A DNA stretch of 64,000 nt. Origin: Anaerolineae bacterium (GTDB taxonomy: Bacteria > Chloroflexota > Anaerolineae > JAFGEY01). Under the pieces are notes generated by a model. The model worked only from the letters and a program-made list of their open reading frames with translations. It did no database searches and was not told where the DNA came from. The stretch is from positions 1-64,000 of the forward strand of contig JAFGIE010000108.1 of the NCBI GenBank assembly GCA_016929775.1, in the 5' to 3' direction. The first letter of the stretch is position 1. Every line of letters begins with the position of its first letter. A program made the position numbers and the translations under genes. Below, piece after piece: positions 35,801-42,639 of this stretch.

Positions 35801-37108
35801 CCCCGCCTTGAAGACCAGTTCATCGCCCTCGATCAGGGCGATGCCGACCAGGTAGTATCCCAGGTTCCGTTTCAGCAAGCGGGCGATCTCGTCCAGCAGT
35901 CTGTCGACTGCCATGATGGAGGTAATGTGGCGCCCCACCTCACCGATCACGCGGAACTGCTCGGCGCGGCGCTGCTCGGCCTCAAAGAGGCGCGCGTTCT
36001 CGATCGTGATCGCCGCTTGCTGCGCGAACAGGTTGAGCAGGTGCAGGTCGGCGGGGCCGAACTGCCGGTCCGGCTCTGTTGTCGCAATGGTGATGACGCC
36101 GACCAGCCGACTGCCGACGACCAGTGGCACCGCCACAATGGCGCGGATGTGGATATCGGCATATTGGGGCGCGCGTGCATCCCAGGTGTGATAGTCCGAG
36201 ATGATCAGCGGCTGGCGCGTCTCGGCCACACGTCCCATAGCGCCTTCGCCGAGGGCGTGGCACGTGCCCAGCAGGCCCTCACCCAGGTTGTGGCTGACGA
36301 CGATCCGGACCTGTTGGCTGGCCTCGTCGTACAGGCCCAGTTCGCCGCCCGTGCCGCCCAACAAGCCCGCCGCGCGCTCGACGATGGCCCGCAGCAAGGA
36401 GGGCAATTCCAACTCAGCGGTGATGTCCGCCATGGTAGTGCGCAGTGCGTCCAGTTCGTCGGCGCGCCGCCGCTCTGCCGCCATCAGCCGCGCTTTCTCC
36501 AATGCGAGGCCGGCTTGGTGCGCAGCGGCGGTGAGCAAGTCAAAGTCTTCCGGTTTGAACGCGTCTTTTTCGGCGTGTTCGGCCGACAGCACGGCGAGCA
36601 CCTCGCCGTTGATGCGGATCGGCACGTCGACTTCGGAGCCGCACGCGCCGGGGTAGTAGCGCGACGCCCGCGTCACGTCTGGCGTGTAGTGCAGCTCGCC
36701 GTCCAGGAGGGGGAGTTCGCTCAGCCCCCGTCCAGGGGGGATGCAGACCGGGATCTCTTGATAGCCGATGTGAGCTGCAACGACGCGATCGCCCGTGGTC
36801 TCGTCGAGGAGCAGGAGCGCCAAGACGTCATAGCCCAACGTCTCCCACAGCCCCTGTACCACGCGCCAGCACACCTGTGTCTCGTCGAGCGTGGCGGCGA
36901 GCTCTGCGCTCAGCCGCACGAGGGCGATTTGCCGCCGGGTCTGCGCTCGCTCGGCAGCCAGTAGCCGCTCCTGCTCCGCCTCAGCCTGCTTGCGCTCGGC
37001 AACCGCTTGCTCAAGCTGAGCCCGGGTTTCTGCCAATGCGGCAGTGCACGTGCTGACCTGTTCCTCGAGCTGGGCGACCCGTTCCCGCAATGCCAGATCG
37101 TCGTGCAT
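32798..37108 (-). CDS. hybrid sensor histidine kinase, GAF3-PAS3-HisKA-HATPase-REC
   Basis: 1436 residues, no membrane segment. An N-terminal coiled coil (1-60) is followed by three GAF domains (about 65-215, 225-375, 395-545), three PAS domains (about 575-690, 705-820, 830-945), HisKA with SHELRTPLNAILGF near 970, HATPase (NLLGNAVKFTE, DSGPGIAPEEL, GTGLGLSIS), and a receiver with Asp in LIWMDMRMPVMDGYQ. A C-terminal stretch of 70 residues resembles the helical tail of similar hybrid kinases. The first two PAS domains are very alike, which suggests recent internal duplication. GAF domains imply soluble small-molecule, redox or light input. The ATG follows GGAAGGAGG. The promoter is at 37296-37324, and the SpoIIE regulator is coupled downstream. 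Confidence 0.9.
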   Translation of the reverse strand: MHDDLALRERVAQLEEQVSTCTAALAETRAQLEQAVAERKQAEAEQERLLAAERAQTRRQIALVRLSAELAATLDETQVCWRVVQGLWETLGYDVLALLLLDETTGDRVVAAHIGYQEIPVCIPPGRGLSELPLLDGELHYTPDVTRASRYYPGACGSEVDVPIRINGEVLAVLSAEHAEKDAFKPEDFDLLTAAAHQAGLALEKARLMAAERRRADELDALRTTMADITAELELPSLLRAIVERAAGLLGGTGGELGLYDEASQQVRIVVSHNLGEGLLGTCHALGEGAMGRVAETRQPLIISDYHTWDARAPQYADIHIRAIVAVPLVVGSRLVGVITIATTEPDRQFGPADLHLLNLFAQQAAITIENARLFEAEQRRAEQFRVIGEVGRHITSIMAVDRLLDEIARLLKRNLGYYLVGIALIEGDELVFKAGAGAVWETPEFQPPRLKVGQQGITGWVAQTGQPLLVPDLSQESRYYSLPEASEMRSELAVPLKAKETVIGVLHVQSNCLNAFDESDLVLLQSLAHQAAIAIENARLYAQAQREIAERVRAEAELRTYQEHLEDLVSERTARLRESEERYRTLFDGVPIGIYRSTPGGQMVDANPALVEMLGYPSREALLATNTPQLYLDPEERVGWTTLMDREGVVRDYEAPLQRYDGEVIWVRNTARAVKDEQGEVLHYEGSLEDVTERKRAEAELRRYHEHLEELVEERAAELRQSEERYHTLFEGVPLGLYRAIPEGQLIDVNPALVAMLGYPSREALLAVNIADLSVDHDERARWAARMRQEGLVRDFEIRLRRYDGEVIWVSDTARALRDEQGQALYFEGSAEDITERKRFEEELRRQKEYFEALFVNSPVAALTANLESDVVSWNPMAERVFGYTPQEAMGRNVNDLVAKDPTIREEALHCTEMVLTEGGAEAITKRSRKDGSLVDVHCQGFPVTVSGEMVGYIITYHDISELQLARRTAEAANQAKSRFLANMSHELRTPLNAILGFTQLMGGDPNLTAEQRQNLGIINRSGEHLLALINDVLEMSKIEAGRVALQEKSFDLYRLLDTLEEMFRLRAERKGLALSFERSENVPQYVEADEGKLRQVLMNLLGNAVKFTEQGGVALRVAKVEDHLLIEVADSGPGIAPEELNAVFEPFVQTASGQRSLEGTGLGLSISRQFARLMGGDITVRSELGQGSVFRFEAPIGLADTAEAEAAQPSRKVLGVAPGQGVFRLLIVDDRETSRQLLVKLLEPLGFALRQAVHGREAIEVWEQWEPHLIWMDMRMPVMDGYQATRRIRASAKGRETVIVALTASAFEDDRETIMSAGCDDIVRKPFRTEEILDKLTQHLGVRYVYADEPSQPAPTPPATTRDALAPAALAALPASWLTQLQQATIRANLDQVLALTEQVRAQNAALADALADLANGFEYKAILNLIDQAGGER

Positions 37109-37561
37109 GGCATCCTCCTTCCCTGCGAGAGGAGGGTTCGGACTGCGGCGCAGGGAGAGCGCAGTGTAGGCGCGTGTTCGGCGCGGATCAACGATCAGCC
37201 TGCATCAGGTGGGCGATGGGGTGGCAGCCTAGGTGCACCTGTGCGGTCCATGCCGACCGCGTGGGCGGCAGATAGCACCTCAGCCTCTATCGCACATTAT
37301 ACGACATTGTCCGTGCAGTGACAAGGGTTCGTGAGGGGATTGCGCAGGTGCAATGCCGGGGACGGATCTGCCATTGTGTCGCGTAGCACCCAGCGGTCGC
37401 TGCTGGGGGGCGATCTGTGCTGCACCACTTGAATTGGAGATCGCCTTGGATGGTGGGCCAAGCACTCCCAAGCGTCCTTGCCTCGCAATCGATCGCGACA
37501 GGGTCGATGCCGGCATGCGGCAGCGCGGGATCGAGCTGGCATCGGATGCGCGCTCCTGCTT
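37109..37561. other. 453-bp intergenic region
   Basis: The region holds the kinase promoter (37296-37324) and its leader. The left part reads as non-coding in all frames I checked. Between the promoter and the end of the GDPD gene (37325-37561) I see no ORF with coding character, no clear terminator and no RNA gene. Confidence 0.5.
37296..37324 (-). promoter_or_regulatory. near-consensus promoter of the hybrid kinase
   Basis: On the minus strand TTGTCA (37319-37324), 17 bp, TATAAT (37296-37301), the strongest sigma70-type match in the window. The predicted start near 37289 leaves a leader of about 180 nt before the ATG at 37108. Confidence 0.85.
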
Positions 37562-38362
37562 TCACATCGCGCCGAAAGCTTCCCCGTACACCGAGTCGAT
37601 CTGGAAGCCGTCTGCGCCCGCTGCCAGCAGGCGCCGGATGTCCTGCCGGGCGAGCGAGTGCTGCGCGTGCGCCGGATAGTGAAAGGTGTTGATCGAGACG
37701 ATGATGAAGGCACCGTTGCGCTGTAGCGCCGACAGGGTCGCGTTGGGCAGTTCGGCAGCCCAGCCAAACCAGAACTGCCCGTGCAGCGGTACCGCTTCTC
37801 CGGCACAGACGCGCGCTTGGTCCTCTACCGAGACCGGCATGATCACCTGGTCCGCCAGCGCCGCGCGGATCGCGTCGTCGTGCGCGATCGTCACCGTCGA
37901 AGATCCACAGTCGTGCTGGCGCAACAGGTCGGCGATGCGCCCCAGGTACCGCTCGGAGAGGGTCCCCGCCTTGATGTCCAGCATGACCCCCAGCCCGAGG
38001 GACGCGCAGAGGGAGAGCGCCTGTGCCAACGTAGCGATGTGCTCCGTGCTCCCGCGGTAGCACAGTGCGACGAGATCCTGGCTGGTCAGCTCTTCGACAA
38101 AGCGGGGCACGCCGGTGTCCGACCACAAGCCGCGTCCCGCGGAGCCGTGAAAGAGGACCGGTTCGCCGTCGCGCGCTTCACGGACGTCGAGCTCGACCAT
38201 GTCGTAACCGTGGATCGCAGCCAGTTGGATCGCGCCCAGCGAGTTCTCGGGCGCGTTCGCTGCGATCACGCCGCCGCGATGGGCGACCAGCAGGGGGCGC
38301 CGGGCGCGGATGCAGTCCGCGTCGCGCAGGTCGATCCGCTCCTGATCGGGGTCGCGTTTCAT
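37562..38362 (-). CDS. glycerophosphodiester phosphodiesterase
   Basis: 266 residues of the GDPD TIM-barrel family. Catalytic and metal residues: HRGG with NAPENSLGAI near 29-43, the pair ELDVREARDGEPVLFHG near 58-72 with the second His, and GADGFQIDSVYG at the C-terminus. GDPDs release sn-glycerol 3-phosphate from glycerophosphodiesters. There is no signal peptide, so a cytosolic form is likely. It follows the SDR gene by 52 bp, probably in one operon from the promoter at 39285-39312. Confidence 0.85.
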   Translation of the reverse strand: MKRDPDQERIDLRDADCIRARRPLLVAHRGGVIAANAPENSLGAIQLAAIHGYDMVELDVREARDGEPVLFHGSAGRGLWSDTGVPRFVEELTSQDLVALCYRGSTEHIATLAQALSLCASLGLGVMLDIKAGTLSERYLGRIADLLRQHDCGSSTVTIAHDDAIRAALADQVIMPVSVEDQARVCAGEAVPLHGQFWFGWAAELPNATLSALQRNGAFIIVSINTFHYPAHAQHSLARQDIRRLLAAGADGFQIDSVYGEAFGAM

Positions 38363-38414
38363 GTGGTATTGTCCTCCCTCTTGAGAGCGACGAGTCCCAG
38401 CGACTGCCGCCCGC

Positions 38415-39191
38415 TCACCAGGCTGTGTAGCCGCCGTCGATCACGATGTTGGCGCCCGTGATATAGTCCGCCGCTGCGGAGGCGAGAAAGACAGCCACCT
38501 CGCCGATCTCGTCGGGATCTCCCCAGCGCTGCAGCGGCACACGGGTCAGGGACCGGTCATAGAACCCCTGGTTCTCGCGGATGAATGCCTTGTTGATGTC
38601 CGTCAGAAAGTAGCCGGGCGCGATCGAGTTGACCTGGATGTTGTACTTGGCCCACTCGCCTGCCATGCAGCGGGTCAAGCTCTCGATCGCCGCCTTGGAG
38701 CAGTCATAGGCGCCCAGGCAGCTGTCTTGGAGCGCAACCATGCCGGCGATCGAAGCCAGGTTGATCACCTTGCCGGATCGCTGCGCGATCATCATGCGGC
38801 AAAAGTGCTTCATGCAGAGGAATGTCCCGGTCAGGTTGGTCTGGATCGTGTGCGTCCACTCGCTCAGTTCGGTGTGCTCCAGCGGCGTGCTTCCCCTTCC
38901 GACGGCGGCATTGTTGACCAGGATGTCGAGCCGTCCTGCCTCCTGCTGGACGAACGCGGCTGCACGCTCCACGCTGCCCTCGTCGGTGATGTCGATCACG
39001 TGGTAGGGGCAGTGAACGCCGGTCAACTGCTCGATCTCTGCCGACGCCTCTTTCAGGCGCGCCTCGTTCCGCGACATCAAGAACACGCTTGCGCCTGCAG
39101 CCGCCAGGGACCGGGCAAAGGTCTTGCCGAGCCCTTGGCGGGCGCCGGTCACGACGGCGATCTTGTTGGAAAGGTCGAATGGTCCGTTCAC
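38415..39191 (-). CDS. short-chain dehydrogenase/reductase (classical SDR)
   Basis: 258 residues from a GTG at 39191 with SD GAGGTG. Classical SDR features: TGARQGLG for the cofactor (near 16-23), NNAAVG near 91, the catalytic Ser in NLASIAG, YDCSK with the catalytic Tyr and Lys near 160, and the C-terminal GANIVIDGGYTAW. The first Arg after the glycine motif (MSRNEARL) favours NADP(H). It resembles gluconate 5-dehydrogenase/3-oxoacyl reductase types; the true substrate is unknown. With GDPD it may act on a polyol or glycerol derivative. Confidence 0.85.
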   Translation of the reverse strand: MNGPFDLSNKIAVVTGARQGLGKTFARSLAAAGASVFLMSRNEARLKEASAEIEQLTGVHCPYHVIDITDEGSVERAAAFVQQEAGRLDILVNNAAVGRGSTPLEHTELSEWTHTIQTNLTGTFLCMKHFCRMMIAQRSGKVINLASIAGMVALQDSCLGAYDCSKAAIESLTRCMAGEWAKYNIQVNSIAPGYFLTDINKAFIRENQGFYDRSLTRVPLQRWGDPDEIGEVAVFLASAAADYITGANIVIDGGYTAW

Positions 39192-39284
39192 GTTGCACCT
39201 CGTCTGCTGTTGGATGGATGCCTGGTCCGACGGTCCGGGTGAGATGTCGTGTTGTCAGGAAGGGAGAGATGGGACGACACACGT

Positions 39285-39312
39285 ATTGTAGCCGGGTACG
39301 GCGCGCTGTCAA
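39285..39312 (-). promoter_or_regulatory. promoter of the SDR-GDPD operon
   Basis: On the minus strand TTGACA (39307-39312), 16 bp, TACAAT (39285-39290). Its -35 is 7 bp from the -35 of the opposite promoter for the LuxR-type regulator, so one bound protein could control both. Confidence 0.78.
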
Positions 39313-39319
39313 CTCGGGC

Positions 39320-39348
39320 TTGCAAAACGCACTTTCCGCTGGTACAAT
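39320..39348 (+). promoter_or_regulatory. promoter of the MalT-like regulator, probably leaderless
   Basis: TTGCAA (39320-39325), 17 bp, TACAAT (39343-39348) preceded by TGG. The ATG at 39355 begins only 7 bases after the -10, just where transcription should start, and no SD fits in the gap. The transcript is likely leaderless. Confidence 0.75.
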
Positions 39349-39354
39349 CGACGT

Positions 39355-42180
39355 ATGGTTACGCCACTCCTGACCACCAAGCTCTATGTGCCGCCGCTGC
39401 GCGTGAACCTGCTCCCGCGCCCGCGCCTGATCGAACGGCTGGACGAGGGGCTCCGCTCGCGCCACAGGCTGACCCTTGTCTCTGCCCCTGCTGGGTTTGG
39501 CAAGACCACGCTGCTGAGCGCGTGGCTGCAGCACTTGCAGGAGCGTGATGCGGCGCCGGCGTGTACCTGGCTTTCCCTCGACAAGGGGGACAACGTCCTC
39601 CCCGGGTTTCTGACCTATCTCGTCGCTGCGCTGCGGGCGGCGGACGCCGAGATCGGGCAGTCTGCGCAGGCCCAGTTGGCAGCGCCGCAGCTCCCGGCAG
39701 CGGCGTCTGTGATCGCGTCCCTGATCAACGACATCGCCGCCCGTGCCAGGCCCCTCGTCCTGGTCCTGGACGACTATCACGCTATCACCGAGATCGCCGT
39801 CCACGAGGCGGTGGGCTCGCTCCTGGAGCGCCAACCCTCACACATGCACCTCGTGATCGGCAGCCGCCACGACCCACCCCTGCCGCTCTCGCGGTTGCGC
39901 GGGCGCGGACAGCTCACCGAGATCCGGCAAAGCGATCTGCGCTTCACGCCCGAGGAGGAGGCGGCGTTTCTCAACGGATCGATGGGCTTGTCGCTCGAAG
40001 CGCCCCAGATCGCCGACCTGGGCGCGCGCACCGAGGGGTGGGTGGCGGGCCTACAGATGGCGGGGCTTGCCCTTCAGTCTACGCGCTGGACAGACAACGT
40101 CGCGCGGTTCATCGACGGCTTCTCGGGCAGGCATCACCTGATCCTGGACTACCTGACCGACGAGGTCCTCCGGCAGCAGCCAGAGGCGATGCAAAGGTTC
40201 CTGCTGGCGACCTCGATCCTGGAGCGGATGTGTGGCCCCCTGTGCGATGCGCTGCTGGGCGATCAGCAGGGACAGGCGATGCTCGAGCAGCTGGAACACG
40301 CCAACCTGTTCGTCGTGCCGCTGGACGGCGAGCGCACGTGGTATCGCTACCACCGCCTGTTCGGGGAGCTGCTGCAGGCCCGGCTGCGCGAGACGGCGCC
40401 AGATCGAGTGCCCGAGCTGCACCGCTTGGCCCTGGCGTGGTATGAAGGTCACGGGTATCCCACGGATGCCGTCCATCACGCACTGGCTGCCAGGGACTTT
40501 GAGCTGGCAGCCGACGTGATCGAACGTGTCACCCAGAGGGCGGCAGTCTTTACGAGCGCCAGCGTGGCGATGTTCCGGGAGTGGTTGGGTGCGCTGCCCG
40601 AGGACGTGCTGCGCGCGCGGCCCCTGCTGCGCCTCTTTCTCGCGCGGGTGCTCTACCTGGGCGGGCAGAAGGAGGCGACGGAGCGCATCCTGGAGGAGCT
40701 GGAGCGGTCTCTGCTGGGCGGCGAGATGACCCCACAGGACGCGTACATCTTGGGGCTGGTCACCGCGGACCGCGCCTCGTATGCTGCCGTGCGCGGCGAT
40801 GTCCGCCAGGCGATCGACCTGGCCCATCGCGCTTTGGCGCTCCTGCCCGAGGAACACCGCACCGTGCGGATCCGTGTCGCCTCGATCCTGGGGTTGGCCC
40901 GCTTTCGCGCCGGCGAGATGGACGAAGCGGTCGATGCGTTCTCGCGCGCCATCGCAGCTGCCACCCAAGAGGGGCTCGCCTTTGCCGCGGTGCCTTTTGT
41001 CTGCAATCTGGCAGAGATCCAGATCGCGCAGGGACAGCTCCGCCAGGCGACACAGAGCTGCGAGCGTGCGCTGGCGATGGCGACCGTCGACGGGCGGTAT
41101 ACGTCGGCGACGGGCTATGTCATGTTGGAACGGGCCAAGATCCTGTACGAGCAGAATGACCTGCCCGCGGCGGAGCGCCAGGTGTTGGAGGGCCTGGCGC
41201 TGCTGGGCGCGAGCGGCACGCCAGACAGCTTTGGGCTGGGGCGTGCGGTGTTGGCGCGCATCAAGCAGGCGCAGGGCGACGGGCAAGCTGCCCTGGCGGC
41301 GATCCAAGAGGTCATGCAGATCGTGCGCGAGTACGGCATCCAGCGGCTCGTCGACCTGGTATCGGCGCACCAGGCGCGGATCTGGCTCGCGCAAGACAGG
41401 GCGGACTTGGCTGCTCACTGGGCCGATGCGTACCGCCAGCGTGGCGAGGTCGAGTACCTGCGCGAGTTCGAGGATCTGACGTTGGCGCGCGTGCTGCTGG
41501 CGCAAGGCAAGCTGCAAGAGGTCTCGGCGCTGCTGCGAGACCTGCTGTGGGCGGCAGAGGATGCCGGGCGTACCGGATCGGCGATCGAGGCGCTGGCGCT
41601 GCTTGCGCTGGCGCGCGACGCGCAGGGGGACTCGGATCGGGCACAAGATGCGCTGCAGCGTTCGCTGACGTTGGCCGAACCAGAGGGGTACGTGCGCGTG
41701 TATGTCGACGCGGGACAGGCGATGGCTCGGCTGTTGCTCGCGCTTGCGCGCAGGGACCCCGGAAACCCGCTGCTCGCGTACGCGCAGAGGTTGATCGCGT
41801 CCTTTGTGGATCAGGCCCGTGCGCCTGGGGCTGGGCAGCTCGCATCCGGTGAGCGCGCGGGGCTCGTCGAACCGCTCTCCGATCGCGAGGCAGAGGTGCT
41901 CGCCCTCCTCGCCGAGGGATTGAGCAACCGCGAGATCGGCCAACGGCTGTTCATCTCGCTGCCCACGGTCAAGTCTCACACGCGGAACATCTATGGGAAG
42001 CTGGGCGTGCACAGCCGCGATCAGGCGGTCGTCCAGGCAAGAACGCTCGGCCTCTTGCCGCCTGCGAGCCACGCCGGCGATTCCTCGCGCGCGATGGACA
42101 GCCTTGGTCCTTCTCACAGCACGGGGGATCGCGCCGGCAAAGGGCGCTGGTCCCGCAAAGAGCGCGCGCCTTCGCAGTAA
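39355..42180 (+). CDS. MalT-like LuxR-family transcriptional regulator (LAL type)
   Basis: 941 residues. An N-terminal P-loop NTPase (VSAPAGFGKTTLLSAWL near 40; Walker B VLVLDDYHAI near 140), a winged-helix/ARM region, TPR-like helical repeats (about 370-840) and a C-terminal LuxR helix-turn-helix (LSDREAEVLALLAEGLSNRE, then NREIGQRLFISLPTVKSHTR near 870-900). LAL regulators bind ATP and an inducer, oligomerise and activate transcription, as MalT does with maltotriose. The target is not known; the divergent SDR-GDPD operon is the obvious candidate. No SD is present, consistent with a leaderless message. Confidence 0.9.
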   Translation: MVTPLLTTKLYVPPLRVNLLPRPRLIERLDEGLRSRHRLTLVSAPAGFGKTTLLSAWLQHLQERDAAPACTWLSLDKGDNVLPGFLTYLVAALRAADAEIGQSAQAQLAAPQLPAAASVIASLINDIAARARPLVLVLDDYHAITEIAVHEAVGSLLERQPSHMHLVIGSRHDPPLPLSRLRGRGQLTEIRQSDLRFTPEEEAAFLNGSMGLSLEAPQIADLGARTEGWVAGLQMAGLALQSTRWTDNVARFIDGFSGRHHLILDYLTDEVLRQQPEAMQRFLLATSILERMCGPLCDALLGDQQGQAMLEQLEHANLFVVPLDGERTWYRYHRLFGELLQARLRETAPDRVPELHRLALAWYEGHGYPTDAVHHALAARDFELAADVIERVTQRAAVFTSASVAMFREWLGALPEDVLRARPLLRLFLARVLYLGGQKEATERILEELERSLLGGEMTPQDAYILGLVTADRASYAAVRGDVRQAIDLAHRALALLPEEHRTVRIRVASILGLARFRAGEMDEAVDAFSRAIAAATQEGLAFAAVPFVCNLAEIQIAQGQLRQATQSCERALAMATVDGRYTSATGYVMLERAKILYEQNDLPAAERQVLEGLALLGASGTPDSFGLGRAVLARIKQAQGDGQAALAAIQEVMQIVREYGIQRLVDLVSAHQARIWLAQDRADLAAHWADAYRQRGEVEYLREFEDLTLARVLLAQGKLQEVSALLRDLLWAAEDAGRTGSAIEALALLALARDAQGDSDRAQDALQRSLTLAEPEGYVRVYVDAGQAMARLLLALARRDPGNPLLAYAQRLIASFVDQARAPGAGQLASGERAGLVEPLSDREAEVLALLAEGLSNREIGQRLFISLPTVKSHTRNIYGKLGVHSRDQAVVQARTLGLLPPASHAGDSSRAMDSLGPSHSTGDRAGKGRWSRKERAPSQ

Positions 42181-42333
42181 CGGTGCGCGAGGGGTGTCGT
42201 CGCAGAAGGCTTCCTGGCAGCAGATCCGGGGTGGATGGCTCGCCAGCGGGTCGCCGGATACGGTCCCCGCTCACCCCACGATCATACTCCCTCTCATCCC
42301 CCCCGGGTGATGCGTCTCATCCCCTCTCTCTGC

Positions 42334-42339
42334 TATACT
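42334..42339 (+). promoter_or_regulatory. -10 element before the small-protein gene
   Basis: TATACT at 42334-42339 lies 35 bp before the GTG at 42374. No convincing -35 is seen at 17 bp. It would start a transcript of about 28 nt before the small ORF and could carry the PEP-synthase-like gene too. Confidence 0.4.
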
Positions 42340-42373
42340 GGCGGTAGAACGCCAAGTAGAGAGGAACCCGACC

Positions 42374-42625
42374 GTGACAGAGCAAGCCGCGTACGAAATC
42401 CGGGTACAGGGATGGATCGCAGAGCGTTGGTCTAGCTGGTTAGGCGATATGGCGATCGCGTGTGAGTACGGAGAGGACGGCAGGCCGGTGACGATCGTCA
42501 GCGGCGTCGTGCCTGACCAGGCGGCCCTGCGTGGCGTGCTGAACCAGCTCTGGGATCTCAACCTCGCCCTGATCTCGGTCACGCGCACGCGCGTGAGCCA
42601 CAGCAGTGCGGGCTGCGCAGAGTAG
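42374..42625 (+). CDS. small conserved-looking protein, function unknown
   Basis: 83 residues from a GTG (SD GAGAGGAA). It reads YEIRVQGWIAERWSSWLGDM, then DGRPVTIVSGVVPDQAAL and LNQLWDLNLALISVTR. I recognise this YEIRVxGxL...W...G.VxDQAAL..L...L pattern from many Chloroflexota and Cyanobacteria small proteins often found near regulators, but no function is established to my knowledge. It ends 14 bp before the ATG of the next gene, so co-expression is likely. Confidence 0.65.
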   Translation: MTEQAAYEIRVQGWIAERWSSWLGDMAIACEYGEDGRPVTIVSGVVPDQAALRGVLNQLWDLNLALISVTRTRVSHSSAGCAE

Positions 42626-42639
42626 AAAGGAAGGCTGGC

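Noticed and set aside
37287..38126. Long minus-strand ORF overlapping the GDPD gene
   Set aside because: It is in another frame, Arg/Pro-rich and without motifs; a shadow of the GDPD gene in high-GC DNA.
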